Origin: a virus
Strand: one strand, 5' to 3'
IMG/VR virus record: IMGVR_UViG_3300012936_000120
Coordinates: 1 to 28,625 of that record
Length of the DNA: 28,625 nucleotides
The notes beneath the pieces were generated by a model. The model searched no databases. It saw only the letters and a program-made list of their open reading frames with translations, and was not told the origin of the DNA. Made by a program: the position numbers and the translations under genes. Below, piece after piece: positions 1 to 6,407 of the stretch. Position 1 is the first letter of the stretch. Each line of letters starts with the position of its first letter.

Positions 1-453
1 ACATTCCTTATGGCACAATATTTATATGATACAAACCCAAATGGTAAAATAAAGGCTTACGATTGGTGGGATGATTCGAGTGATGGGTTTCATATTTTTA
101 GTATAGAAGATTTTGAATTTTCATTGAAGAATCAACCAGAAGAATTACAGAATCTAATCGAATATGAAAAGTTAGATTATAGAAAATGGTTAGAAAGTCC
201 TGATACTGATTGGGATATGATTTATGTAGATTTGAATAATGATGGTGAGAAGATTGAAAAAATATATGATGTACTAAAAGATAAAGTACTTGATGAGGGC
301 AAGGTGATATTTTTTGAAGGTGGTACGGATGGTAGATTCAATAAAGAAGCGTATAAAGGTAGAAAGAAATTTTCTGAAATGAAAGACATACCATATAAAG
401 TATATAGTGTAGGAATAAAAAGTTTCGGAGTAATAAGTAAGGAGTTCATATAA
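1..453 (+). CDS. Methyltransferase-like protein, 5' end outside window
   Basis: The frame is open from base 1 (three codons precede the first ATG at 10) and no ribosome-binding site is visible, so this is probably the C-terminal part of a longer gene; 147 residues remain from the ATG. The order of segments resembles the second half of a class I SAM-dependent methyltransferase: a KIKAYDWW strand (acidic residue after motif I), a DWDMIYVDLNND strand, then a helix and VLDEGKVIFFEGG, which looks like the usual 'lk.GG.ii' strand. The glycine-rich SAM loop itself would lie upstream and cannot be seen. This is a fold-level guess; substrate unknown. The stop overlaps the next ATG by one base. Confidence 0.5.
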   Translation, partial: TFLMAQYLYDTNPNGKIKAYDWWDDSSDGFHIFSIEDFEFSLKNQPEELQNLIEYEKLDYRKWLESPDTDWDMIYVDLNNDGEKIEKIYDVLKDKVLDEGKVIFFEGGTDGRFNKEAYKGRKKFSEMKDIPYKVYSVGIKSFGVISKEFI

Positions 454-692
454 TGAAAGAACCAGTATTGAGGAGAGTTCCTCCAGGTGATAAATGGATG
501 GACTATGATGACCAAGCAAATAATGGAGAAGTATTTCCATCACTAACTGATGGACTACAATATGTTTTTGAATCACAAGGTCAAACAGAATTCCATATTG
601 ATGCAAGAGCTGGTGTTGTTTTTGTGGTCAAACCCGACCCACCAAAAGCTCCACCACCACCAAAAACATTTTCTTTATATGGTGATGAATAG
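453..692 (+). CDS. Hypothetical protein, proline-rich C-terminus
   Basis: This 79-aa protein is not recognised. It starts at an ATG preceded by AAGGAG about 10 bases upstream, and the ATG overlaps the upstream stop (TAATG). The sequence is acidic in the middle and ends with a proline cluster (PDPPKAPPPPK, residues about 62-72) before a short polar tail, suggesting a globular part with a flexible end. No signal peptide or membrane segment is seen. It is followed by a TAGTG overlap with the next gene, so the two are probably translated in a coupled way. Confidence 0.6.
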   Translation: MKEPVLRRVPPGDKWMDYDDQANNGEVFPSLTDGLQYVFESQGQTEFHIDARAGVVFVVKPDPPKAPPPPKTFSLYGDE

Positions 693-976
693 TGAGTAGA
701 GATAAAGAAACGGAACAATGGAAATACTTTAGTAAACTTATGGATGATTACAAGTCTGGTAAACGAGGAGTTCAACCAGGTCATCCAAAAGAAATAGAAG
801 ATGCAATAAAAACATTTTTAGATGCAGCTAATATGATTAGAGAATTTCCTGAGATTGATTCTATACCACCAGAGTATGTTGAGAACTTATTCAAAGTACT
901 AACCAAGTATCCTGAATATAATAGACTAACATTAGAATTGGTAGATATTTTGAATAAAGGTCAAAATAATGCTTGA
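692..976 (+). CDS. Hypothetical helical protein (GTG start)
   Basis: A 94-aa product starting at GTG, whose first base is the last base of the upstream stop codon. It looks mostly helical and charged, with no cysteine, signal peptide or membrane segment. The stop codon TGA lies inside the -35 box of the following promoter (GCTTGACC). No family is recognised. Confidence 0.6.
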   Translation: MSRDKETEQWKYFSKLMDDYKSGKRGVQPGHPKEIEDAIKTFLDAANMIREFPEIDSIPPEYVENLFKVLTKYPEYNRLTLELVDILNKGQNNA

Positions 977-1001
977 CCCGTATTGCTTTTTTTCGTAAGT
1001 T
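971..1001 (+). promoter_or_regulatory. Sigma70-type promoter P1 (conserved phage family)
   Basis: TTGACC at 973-978, 17-bp spacer beginning CGTATTG, and a degenerate -10 TAAGTT at 996-1001 in the place where the sister copies have TATATT. The 16 bases TGCTTGACCCGTATTG match copies at 1242 and 20669. The next ATG is only 10 bases beyond the -10, so either the transcript is almost leaderless or this weak copy serves mainly the CobT-like gene region. Confidence 0.65.
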
Positions 1002-1010
1002 TAAGGATCA

Positions 1011-1235
1011 ATGTTATCAAGAGAGTTTTTATTAGAACGAGGTTATTGTTGTGGTCACGGATGTCTTATGTGTCCGTATGAACCAAAACATATAAAGAAC
1101 AATACAGATGTTGCACAACATTGTAAGTTATGTGAAAAAAATAAAGAAATAGCAGGTGGTTATGTTATCTGTTTTGATTGTTTATTTGAGTTGGACATCA
1201 ATCATAAAAATTACAAAAAATATAAAAAAAAGTGA
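1011..1235 (+). CDS. DUF5522-like cysteine-rich small protein
   Basis: This 74-aa protein opens with REFLLERGYCCGHGCLMCPY, the signature I associate with DUF5522 (RGxCCGxGCxxCPY). Cysteines 13, 14, 18 and 21 are followed by two CxxC pairs (C38/C41 and C54/C57), so it could hold one or two zinc ions; the tail is lysine-rich. The added CxxC pairs are beyond the core DUF5522 motif and may form a small zinc ribbon. Function of the family is unknown. The start follows promoter P1 closely, with AAGGA at 1003-1007 very near the ATG. It is immediately followed by promoter P2. Confidence 0.7.
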   Translation: MLSREFLLERGYCCGHGCLMCPYEPKHIKNNTDVAQHCKLCEKNKEIAGGYVICFDCLFELDINHKNYKKYKKK

Positions 1236-1240
1236 AAATA

Positions 1241-1273
1241 GTGCTTGACCCGTATTGCTTTTCTTTGTATATT
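1241..1273 (+). promoter_or_regulatory. Sigma70-type promoter P2, driving the CobT-like gene
   Basis: TTGACC at 1245-1250, 17-bp spacer, TATATT at 1268-1273, with an A-rich stretch upstream (1205-1240). Transcription should begin around 1280, leaving a leader of about 20 bases that carries AAAGGA before the ATG at 1300. This places the earlier in-frame starts (TTG 1255, ATG 1279) inside or at the very edge of the promoter. The copy at 20668 is nearly identical, including its leader. Confidence 0.85.
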
Positions 1274-1299
1274 TAGGTATGAAAAATAAAGGAAAAATA

Positions 1300-3417
1300 A
1301 TGAACTTCGAGACAAAATTCAACCCTAATAGACTCAGAGAATTATATTCTGCTGATTCTAAAAAAGATAAGGTTGGACAAAACTTTTGGTTGTCTGATGA
1401 GTGGGATAGTCGTAGGACTTCTTTCTTTGATAATGACGATGAAGATTTTGTCAAACCTAAAGTAGATGTTATGAAACTTTCTTCTATGAAGAAGGCAGTT
1501 AGTAACTTCGTTTCTATTGTAACTCAAGACCCAACAATCAAAGTAAAATTCAACTCTGGTAAAGATTCTTATACTGATGGTAAAGTTGTAGTTATCTCAT
1601 CAAATACTGATGATAAACTTTTCAACCCAACTGTTGGTTTGGCTCTTCACGAGGGTTCACATTGTAAACTAACTGATTTTGAGTATGTAAAAGATTTCTT
1701 ATTTTCAATTCCACAAGAGTACATCAATCGTGCTAAAGAATTTGGAATTGATGATTATGTAGTAAAGACTCACCTAAAAAATATCTTGAATTATGTTGAG
1801 GATAGAAGAATTGACTACTATGTTTTCAAGACTTCACCTGGTTACAAGGCATACTATCATTCAATGTATGACAAGTATTTCAACTCTAAAATTGTTGATA
1901 AGGCACTTGACTCTTCTGAGTATACTGATGAGACTTGGGAGTCTTATGAGTTCAGACTTATCAACCTTACTAATAAGAATACTCAGTTAGATGCATTGAA
2001 AGGACTTCGTGAGATTTACAATCTTATTGATTTCAAAAATATTGGTAGACTAAAATCTACTGAAGATGCTGGTAAAATTGCATACAAGATTTATGACATC
2101 ATCCTAAGTAATCTTCAACCACTTACTACAGAAGAAGATTCAGATGGTTCTGAGAATGGTGATGGAGATGACTCACAAGAGGGTACTCCACAACCATCTA
2201 ACGGAAATGAAGATGGAATGAGTGATGGTAATTTTGACTTGAATGATGGACAAGAATCTAATGGTGGTGACCAAAGTACTTTCCAACCATCTAATGAACT
2301 TTCTGATAGACAAAAGAAACAATTACAAAATGCTGTAAAGAAACAAAAGAAATTTCAAGATGGTGATATCACTAAAAAGAAAGTTTCTAAGGCTACTCAA
2401 AATGAACTAACGGCAGTTGAAGAATCAGGTGCTGAGATGGTTGATGTTACTGAGTATCATTCAACAGATTGGAATGGTAAAAAATACTACCCTAAAGTTC
2501 TTGTTTATAGAAATCTTACTGAATCTCTAATGGACTCAGATATGGTTAGTATAATTGATTCTTATTGGTACAAGAATAGAGATAGACAAGACTACTACAG
2601 AAATACAGATGAGAATTATGTAACTGAGGGTATCAGACTTGGTACTATCTTAGGTAAGAAATTACAAGTTAGAAATGATTCTCGTACTACTAAGTGGACA
2701 AGACTTGATAGTGGTAGAATCGATAAGAGATTGATTGCAGAACTTGGTTTTGGTAATGATAGAGTTTTCCAAACTTCTTATACTGAGTCTTACTCAGATG
2801 CTATCATTCACATCTCAGTAGATGCGAGTGGTTCAATGGGTGGTGAAAAGTGGACTAAAACAATGACTTCTGTTGTGGCTATCACTAAGGCGGCTTCAAT
2901 GATTCAAGGATTGGATGTGGTTGTTTCTTTTCGTTCAACTCAAAATACTTCAGGTAGATATGGTAGAAATGGTATGTATGTACCAATGATTCTTATTGGA
3001 TATGATTCAAGAAAAGATAAATTCAACAAAGTAAAAAGATACTTCAACTACATCAGACCAGGCGGTACTACACCAGAAGGTTTATGTTTTGAGGCGATTA
3101 TGAAAGAAATTGATGCTACTACTAATGATAGAGATTCTTTCTTTCTAAATCTTTCAGATGGAATGCCAATGTTCAATGGTCAAAATATTGACTACAATGG
3201 TGAACAGGCTTTGAATCATACTCGTAAGATGGTAAAAGTACTTCGTGAAAGAGGTATCAAAGTTATGAGTTACTTTATTGGAGATAGATACGATTATAGT
3301 GGAGATAGAGTTATGAGTAATTTCAAAACAATGTATGGTAATGACTCACAATTTATTGATACCACAAATGTTACTTCTTTGGCTAGAACAATGAACAAAA
3401 GATTCCTACAGAAGTAA
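1300..3417 (+). CDS. cobT: CobT-like protein: HExxH metallopeptidase-like domain plus VWA domain
   Basis: From ATG 1300 this gives 705 aa; the start is chosen because AAAGGA lies 6-10 bases upstream and earlier starts fall in promoter P2. The N-terminal part holds HEGSH (117-121) and, about 45 residues on, VEDRR (166-170), the arrangement expected for a gluzincin-like zinc site (HExxH plus a downstream acidic ligand). A long acidic, Gly/Asn/Gln-rich linker (about 278-330) follows, then a VWA domain with a MIDAS motif DASGS (508-512) and a later TTPEG. Cobaltochelatase-type CobT and metallopeptidase-like VWA proteins share this plan. In phages it is found with a CobS-like AAA+ partner, here 900 bases downstream under its own promoter. 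No CobN-like subunit is in the window, so cobalt chelation itself is not shown; a protein-remodelling role is equally possible. Confidence 0.8.
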   Translation: MNFETKFNPNRLRELYSADSKKDKVGQNFWLSDEWDSRRTSFFDNDDEDFVKPKVDVMKLSSMKKAVSNFVSIVTQDPTIKVKFNSGKDSYTDGKVVVISSNTDDKLFNPTVGLALHEGSHCKLTDFEYVKDFLFSIPQEYINRAKEFGIDDYVVKTHLKNILNYVEDRRIDYYVFKTSPGYKAYYHSMYDKYFNSKIVDKALDSSEYTDETWESYEFRLINLTNKNTQLDALKGLREIYNLIDFKNIGRLKSTEDAGKIAYKIYDIILSNLQPLTTEEDSDGSENGDGDDSQEGTPQPSNGNEDGMSDGNFDLNDGQESNGGDQSTFQPSNELSDRQKKQLQNAVKKQKKFQDGDITKKKVSKATQNELTAVEESGAEMVDVTEYHSTDWNGKKYYPKVLVYRNLTESLMDSDMVSIIDSYWYKNRDRQDYYRNTDENYVTEGIRLGTILGKKLQVRNDSRTTKWTRLDSGRIDKRLIAELGFGNDRVFQTSYTESYSDAIIHISVDASGSMGGEKWTKTMTSVVAITKAASMIQGLDVVVSFRSTQNTSGRYGRNGMYVPMILIGYDSRKDKFNKVKRYFNYIRPGGTTPEGLCFEAIMKEIDATTNDRDSFFLNLSDGMPMFNGQNIDYNGEQALNHTRKMVKVLRERGIKVMSYFIGDRYDYSGDRVMSNFKTMYGNDSQFIDTTNVTSLARTMNKRFLQK

Positions 3418-3596
3418 TGATATTCAAATGGTTACATAATAGGAAGTATAAAGGTTGTCCAATGTGTCCTTGTGGGTGGAGAATGATTCCATCCACTCGG
3501 AAACACTTTGAACAATATTGGATTTGTAAATTTGTCGAATGTACTTGGGAAGCATTTACCAATGAAACTTATAGGGTAAAATTTTGGAAATCGTAA
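3417..3596 (+). CDS. Small zinc-finger-like protein (59 aa)
   Basis: A short gene whose ATG overlaps the CobT-like stop (TAATG). The 59-aa product is basic and aromatic, with CPMCPC (Cys 14, 17, 19), His30, Cys37 and Cys42, consistent with a small zinc-binding fold. Its similarity to CobT-independent phage zinc ribbons is only by cysteine pattern. It ends just upstream of promoter P3. Translation probably depends on coupling to the CobT-like gene because no separate Shine-Dalgarno sequence is visible. Confidence 0.6.
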   Translation: MIFKWLHNRKYKGCPMCPCGWRMIPSTRKHFEQYWICKFVECTWEAFTNETYRVKFWKS

Positions 3597-3610
3597 AAAA
3601 AATAAAAAAA

Positions 3611-3644
3611 GTGCTTGACCCGTATAGGTTTTTTACCTTATATT
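3611..3644 (+). promoter_or_regulatory. Sigma70-type promoter P3
   Basis: GTGCTTGACCCGTAT is identical to the first part of P2. TTGACC is at 3615-3620 and TATATT at 3639-3644, with an 18-bp spacer whose second half (AGGTTTTTTACCT) differs from P2. An A-rich tract precedes it. It drives a 32-aa membrane protein and the 155-aa gene downstream. Confidence 0.8.
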
Positions 3645-3670
3645 ATGGTATGAATTTTAGGAGAAATATT

Positions 3671-3769
3671 ATGAATTGGAAACTAATCGGTTATAGAATC
3701 GCAGAATTTCTAACTTGTTTATTGATGTTTGGAACATTTTACTTTTGGATGGTATTAGTAAATGTATAA
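3671..3769 (+). CDS. Single-span membrane miniprotein (32 aa)
   Basis: ATG 3671 has a good AGGAG eight bases upstream (3658-3663), just after promoter P3; a longer in-frame version from 3584 would begin before the promoter and is rejected. The product is a short basic N-terminus (NWKLIGYR) followed by one hydrophobic span (about residues 9-32). It overlaps the next ATG by 8 bases. Function unknown; small early phage membrane peptides often act on host membrane functions, which is only an analogy. Confidence 0.6.
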   Translation: MNWKLIGYRIAEFLTCLLMFGTFYFWMVLVNV

Positions 3770-4229
3770 ACATTTGAATTTGAAACCTGTCAAACTTATG
3801 ACACTTAGAGAAAAGAGAACTGCTCAACTTGAAGTAATTCTCAAGGACGAAGTTTATCTACCAAAAGATAATAGTTTTCGTCCATTCGTGGATGATATGT
3901 ATTTCGCACTACAGAGTGAAAACAGAACCATCACACCTAAGATGGACGATGCAATTACTGGTATCGTACAAAGATATGCAAAACATTTGAAGAATACTAC
4001 TGATTCAGACTTCATAGAAAAAAGAGATAACTTAGTTGCAAAGGTTGATAAGGTTATTGACCTACTAACTAAATGTGATTATAGTCCTGAATATGAGGGT
4101 AGTAAATTAGAAATGTTAGTTTCATTTAGAAAACAGGCCAGTAGAAATGGTTTTCTCTCAAAGAAACAAAAATTAGTATTGAATAAATTTTACCAACAAT
4201 TTCTGAAAAAAGTTGAAAAAAGTGCTTGA
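3762..4229 (+). CDS. Hypothetical protein between the CobT- and CobS-like genes
   Basis: A 155-aa charged, mostly helical protein without cysteines at conserved spacing or membrane segments. The C-terminal stretch (FRKQASRNGFLSKKQKLVLNKFY) resembles the short 'Ls.kQ..vl.ki' motif seen at the end of several phage proteins that bind nucleic acid or partner proteins, but I cannot name a family. The start overlaps the upstream gene; an internal ATG at 3798 is an alternative. Its stop (TGA, 4227-4229) is inside the -35 box of promoter P4. Its position between the two partners hints at a link to the CobS/CobT system. Confidence 0.6.
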   Translation: MYKHLNLKPVKLMTLREKRTAQLEVILKDEVYLPKDNSFRPFVDDMYFALQSENRTITPKMDDAITGIVQRYAKHLKNTTDSDFIEKRDNLVAKVDKVIDLLTKCDYSPEYEGSKLEMLVSFRKQASRNGFLSKKQKLVLNKFYQQFLKKVEKSA

Positions 4230-4255
4230 CTTGTATAGGCTTTTATCAGTATATT
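4222..4255 (+). promoter_or_regulatory. Sigma70-type promoter P4, driving the CobS-like gene
   Basis: GTGCTTGACTTGTATAGG carries TTGACT at 4226-4231 and TATATT at 4250-4255 with an 18-bp spacer. It shares the GTATAGG spacer form with P3. The start codon of the CobS-like gene lies 45 bases past the -10. Confidence 0.8.
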
Positions 4256-4300
4256 AGGGTATCGAAAATGACAAATAAACAAACAAAAGGAAATAAAGTT

Positions 4301-5470
4301 ATGAACAAAACAATCGTAAAAATTGAAAAGAGTGGAAATCGTTTCAATGCATTTGATGCAAATGGAAACAAATTCACTTCTCAAATTATCACTTCAACTC
4401 GTAAGTCGGCTTACGAAAAGAATATGGCTCTTGAACAGAGAGAGGGTAAAGGTGGTCGTGTATATTGGTGGAAAGTCCCTATGAGTGAATTCGAGTCTAC
4501 TATGGCTCCTGTAATTGATACATCAGTTATTGATGTTCCTACAGAACACGCTGAAGTGTTGAACTTCATCCATTCTTCTTATGACCTCAAACCTAAAGGT
4601 TTGGTAATGAAAGAACTCAAGTGGAAATACTTGGTTCGTTCGGCAGTTCGTGGTAAAAATATTTTGATGACAGGTCCGGCTGGATGTGGTAAAACAATGG
4701 CGGCTAAGTCACTTGTAAATTCACTTGACCGACCTGACTTCTACTTCAACTTAGGTGCGACTCAAGACCCGAGGTCTTCACTAATTGGTAATACTCACTT
4801 CGATAAGAAGAAAGGTACTTACTTTTCTGAGGCACTTTTCGTCAAGGCAATTCAGACTCCAAATGCAGTTATTCTACTTGACGAGTTATCAAGGGCTCAT
4901 CCAGATGCTTGGAATATTCTAATGACCGTTCTTGACCAAGGTCAAAGATACCTTAGACTTGACGAGTCTACTACTCAAGAAACTATACCTGTCGCAGAGG
5001 GTGTTACTTTCGTCGCGACGGCTAACATTGGTAATGAGTATACTTCTACAAGAGTTATGGATAAGGCACTTATGGATAGGTTCATCACTATTGAGATGGA
5101 TGTTCTTGGACAAGAAGAAGAATTTGGTTTACTTCAGTATATGTTTCCGCATGTTGATGATACTTTACTACAATCTGTTTCTGAGATTTCTTCAGTAACT
5201 CGTACTGAGTCAATGTCAGAGGCTGGTAAATTATCAAATGGAGTATCTACAAGAACTTCTGTTGAGTTGGCTGGACTACTCTTTGATGGGTTCACACTTG
5301 ATGAGGCGGCTGAAGTTACTATCTACCCACAATACTCTGATGATGGTGGTGTAGAGTCTGAAAGAACTTACATCAGACAATTGGTTCAGAAGTATGTAAA
5401 TGATGGAACTGATGAAGACTTATTCAACTCAGAAGAGATTGAAGAAGAAAATTCAGATGTGAGAATGTAG
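4301..5470 (+). CDS. cobS: CobS-like AAA+ ATPase (MoxR/CobS type)
   Basis: ATG 4301 (389 aa) is preceded by AAAAGGA (4285-4291); an ATG at 4268 is possible, while the longer frame from 4226 starts in promoter P4. A short N-terminal region (MNKTIVKIEKSGNRFNAFDANG, split here by a turn) resembles a small SH3-like or DNA-binding module. The AAA+ core has Walker A GPAGCGKT (125-132), Walker B LLDEL (D194, E195), sensor-like TANIG and an arginine-finger region DKALMDRF. This matches CobS/MoxR ATPases, which power VWA partners such as CobT. Codons favour C-ending forms (TTC, GAC, ACT) and local G+C is higher than in neighbours, suggesting strong expression. The gene ends directly before a strong hairpin. 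Confidence 0.88.
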   Translation: MNKTIVKIEKSGNRFNAFDANGNKFTSQIITSTRKSAYEKNMALEQREGKGGRVYWWKVPMSEFESTMAPVIDTSVIDVPTEHAEVLNFIHSSYDLKPKGLVMKELKWKYLVRSAVRGKNILMTGPAGCGKTMAAKSLVNSLDRPDFYFNLGATQDPRSSLIGNTHFDKKKGTYFSEALFVKAIQTPNAVILLDELSRAHPDAWNILMTVLDQGQRYLRLDESTTQETIPVAEGVTFVATANIGNEYTSTRVMDKALMDRFITIEMDVLGQEEEFGLLQYMFPHVDDTLLQSVSEISSVTRTESMSEAGKLSNGVSTRTSVELAGLLFDGFTLDEAAEVTIYPQYSDDGGVESERTYIRQLVQKYVNDGTDEDLFNSEEIEEENSDVRM

Positions 5471-5481
5471 TCTCACATCTT

Positions 5482-5546
5482 TGGGTGGGGTGGTTTTCAT
5501 TCCTTTTTCCGCCCCACCTATTTGTCAAAGGAATGAAAAAATTTTT
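5482..5546 (+). terminator. Interlocked double-hairpin terminator region after CobS-like gene
   Basis: Stem A pairs 5482-5491 with 5511-5520 (core GGTGGGG/CCCCACC). Stem B is 13 perfect base pairs, TTTTCATTCCTTT (5494-5506) with AAAGGAATGAAAA (5527-5539), followed by TTTTT at 5542-5546. The left arm of B lies in the loop of A and its right arm lies beyond A, so the two stems are either alternatives or form part of an H-type pseudoknot. Stem A alone lacks a clear U tract; stem B followed by T's is more terminator-like. Confidence 0.65.
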
Positions 5547-5568
5547 ATAATATAATAACGGAGAAACA

Positions 5569-5862
5569 ATGGAAAAGTCGAAATACTCAGCATATGATAA
5601 TTATCTTCTTATGGCTGATAGAACGAATAAAGTAAAATTAGGTTATCATTATTTTTTGGATTATCAAGAGACATTGAAAATTTTATCAATAATTTCTAAT
5701 ACCTCAAATAATTTTTCTACCTATTTATATAATGGGAGTGATTATAAAAAAATAGTCACATCAGCCGAGGCCAGTAAGGCAATTCAATCTAACGAAATGA
5801 ATTCTACTCAAGGACTCGATATTATGAAACGAGTTGCAACACAGCATGGTTTGAGATTTTAG
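5569..5862 (+). CDS. Hypothetical protein
   Basis: A 97-aa product from ATG 5569 with GGAGAA 4-9 bases upstream. It is tyrosine- and serine-rich with no membrane segment or cysteine motif. The C-terminal half (QSNEMNSTQGLDIMKRVATQ) looks helical. It follows the double hairpin and an AT-rich stretch with TATAATATAAT (5546-5556) that could act as a -10 element, so it may begin a new transcript. No family recognised. Confidence 0.6.
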   Translation: MEKSKYSAYDNYLLMADRTNKVKLGYHYFLDYQETLKILSIISNTSNNFSTYLYNGSDYKKIVTSAEASKAIQSNEMNSTQGLDIMKRVATQHGLRF

Positions 5863-5886
5863 TTGTAACCGAACTGGAGAAGTATA

Positions 5887-6081
5887 ATGAAATCAATACT
5901 AACAGGAATACTTTCACTTTTTATTTTCTTTGGAGCAGTTCCACAAGTAAATGCTATGGATATGAATATGGCAGGAATGGAAGAAATCAAGAAGAAGAAA
6001 AAAAGTAAGAAAAAGAAAATTGGTAAAAAAGGTAAGAAAACTAAAAAAGGTTTCTTTTCAAAAATCTTTGGAAGTAAGTAA
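5887..6081 (+). CDS. Secreted lysine-rich small protein
   Basis: The 64-aa product has a clear Sec-type signal peptide: MKS, hydrophobic LTGILSLFIFFGAVPQ and a VNA cleavage site after residue 23. The mature part begins MDMNMAGMEE and then becomes almost pure lysine/glycine/serine, ending KGFFSKIFGSK. A mature peptide of about 41 residues would be strongly cationic and exported to the periplasm. GGAGAAG precedes the ATG. Function is unknown; a cationic exported peptide could bind lipopolysaccharide, peptidoglycan or DNA, or disturb membranes. The stop overlaps the next ATG (TAATG). Confidence 0.65.
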   Translation: MKSILTGILSLFIFFGAVPQVNAMDMNMAGMEEIKKKKKSKKKKIGKKGKKTKKGFFSKIFGSK

Positions 6082-6398
6082 TGAATAATCCCTTTACTAA
6101 ATTTGTTAGTTGGACTATAGAAAAAGGTGCATTAGACCATTGGACGGCATACCATATTGCTGCTGGTTTGTTTATTGCAAAGGTGGCTCAATGGTTAGGT
6201 GCTAGTGACTTATGGGCAGTTCTATGGGTTCTGATTATCGGAATAGCTTGGGAAATTTTTGAATACATAATCGAAGGAACTGAAGAGACTTATGGTACTG
6301 TTGAGAAGTGGGCTTGGAATACTGCATCAGATATTGTTGTGGAAGTAGGAGCTGCTTGGTGGATGGTATTACCAGTTGCAGAAAAAGTTCTAAATTAG
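6081..6398 (+). CDS. Integral membrane protein (three-span, VanZ/DUF-like pattern)
   Basis: This 105-aa protein has hydrophobic stretches at about 20-40, 45-62 and 85-100, with the pattern HWTAYHIAAG...GIAWEIFEY...NTASDIVVEVGAAW. A His near helix 1, a WEIFE motif at the end of helix 2 and an Asp at the start of helix 3 are typical of small bacterial VanZ-like or DUF2238-like membrane proteins found in phages. No catalytic role can be assigned. It follows the exported cationic protein with one base of overlap, so the pair may work at the envelope. Confidence 0.6.
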   Translation: MNNPFTKFVSWTIEKGALDHWTAYHIAAGLFIAKVAQWLGASDLWAVLWVLIIGIAWEIFEYIIEGTEETYGTVEKWAWNTASDIVVEVGAAWWMVLPVAEKVLN

Positions 6399-6407
6399 GA
6401 GAAAGTT

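Noticed and set aside
1255-1299. Longer start of the CobT-like protein at TTG 1255 or ATG 1279
   Set aside because: These codons lie within the promoter P2 spacer/-10 or at the expected transcription start; AAAGGA fits only ATG 1300.
3584-3670. Extended version of the 32-aa membrane protein from 3584
   Set aside because: The added part is promoter P3 read as protein; AGGAG precedes ATG 3671.
4226-4300. Longer start of the CobS-like protein at 4226
   Set aside because: It begins in the -35 box of promoter P4; AAAAGGA points to ATG 4301.
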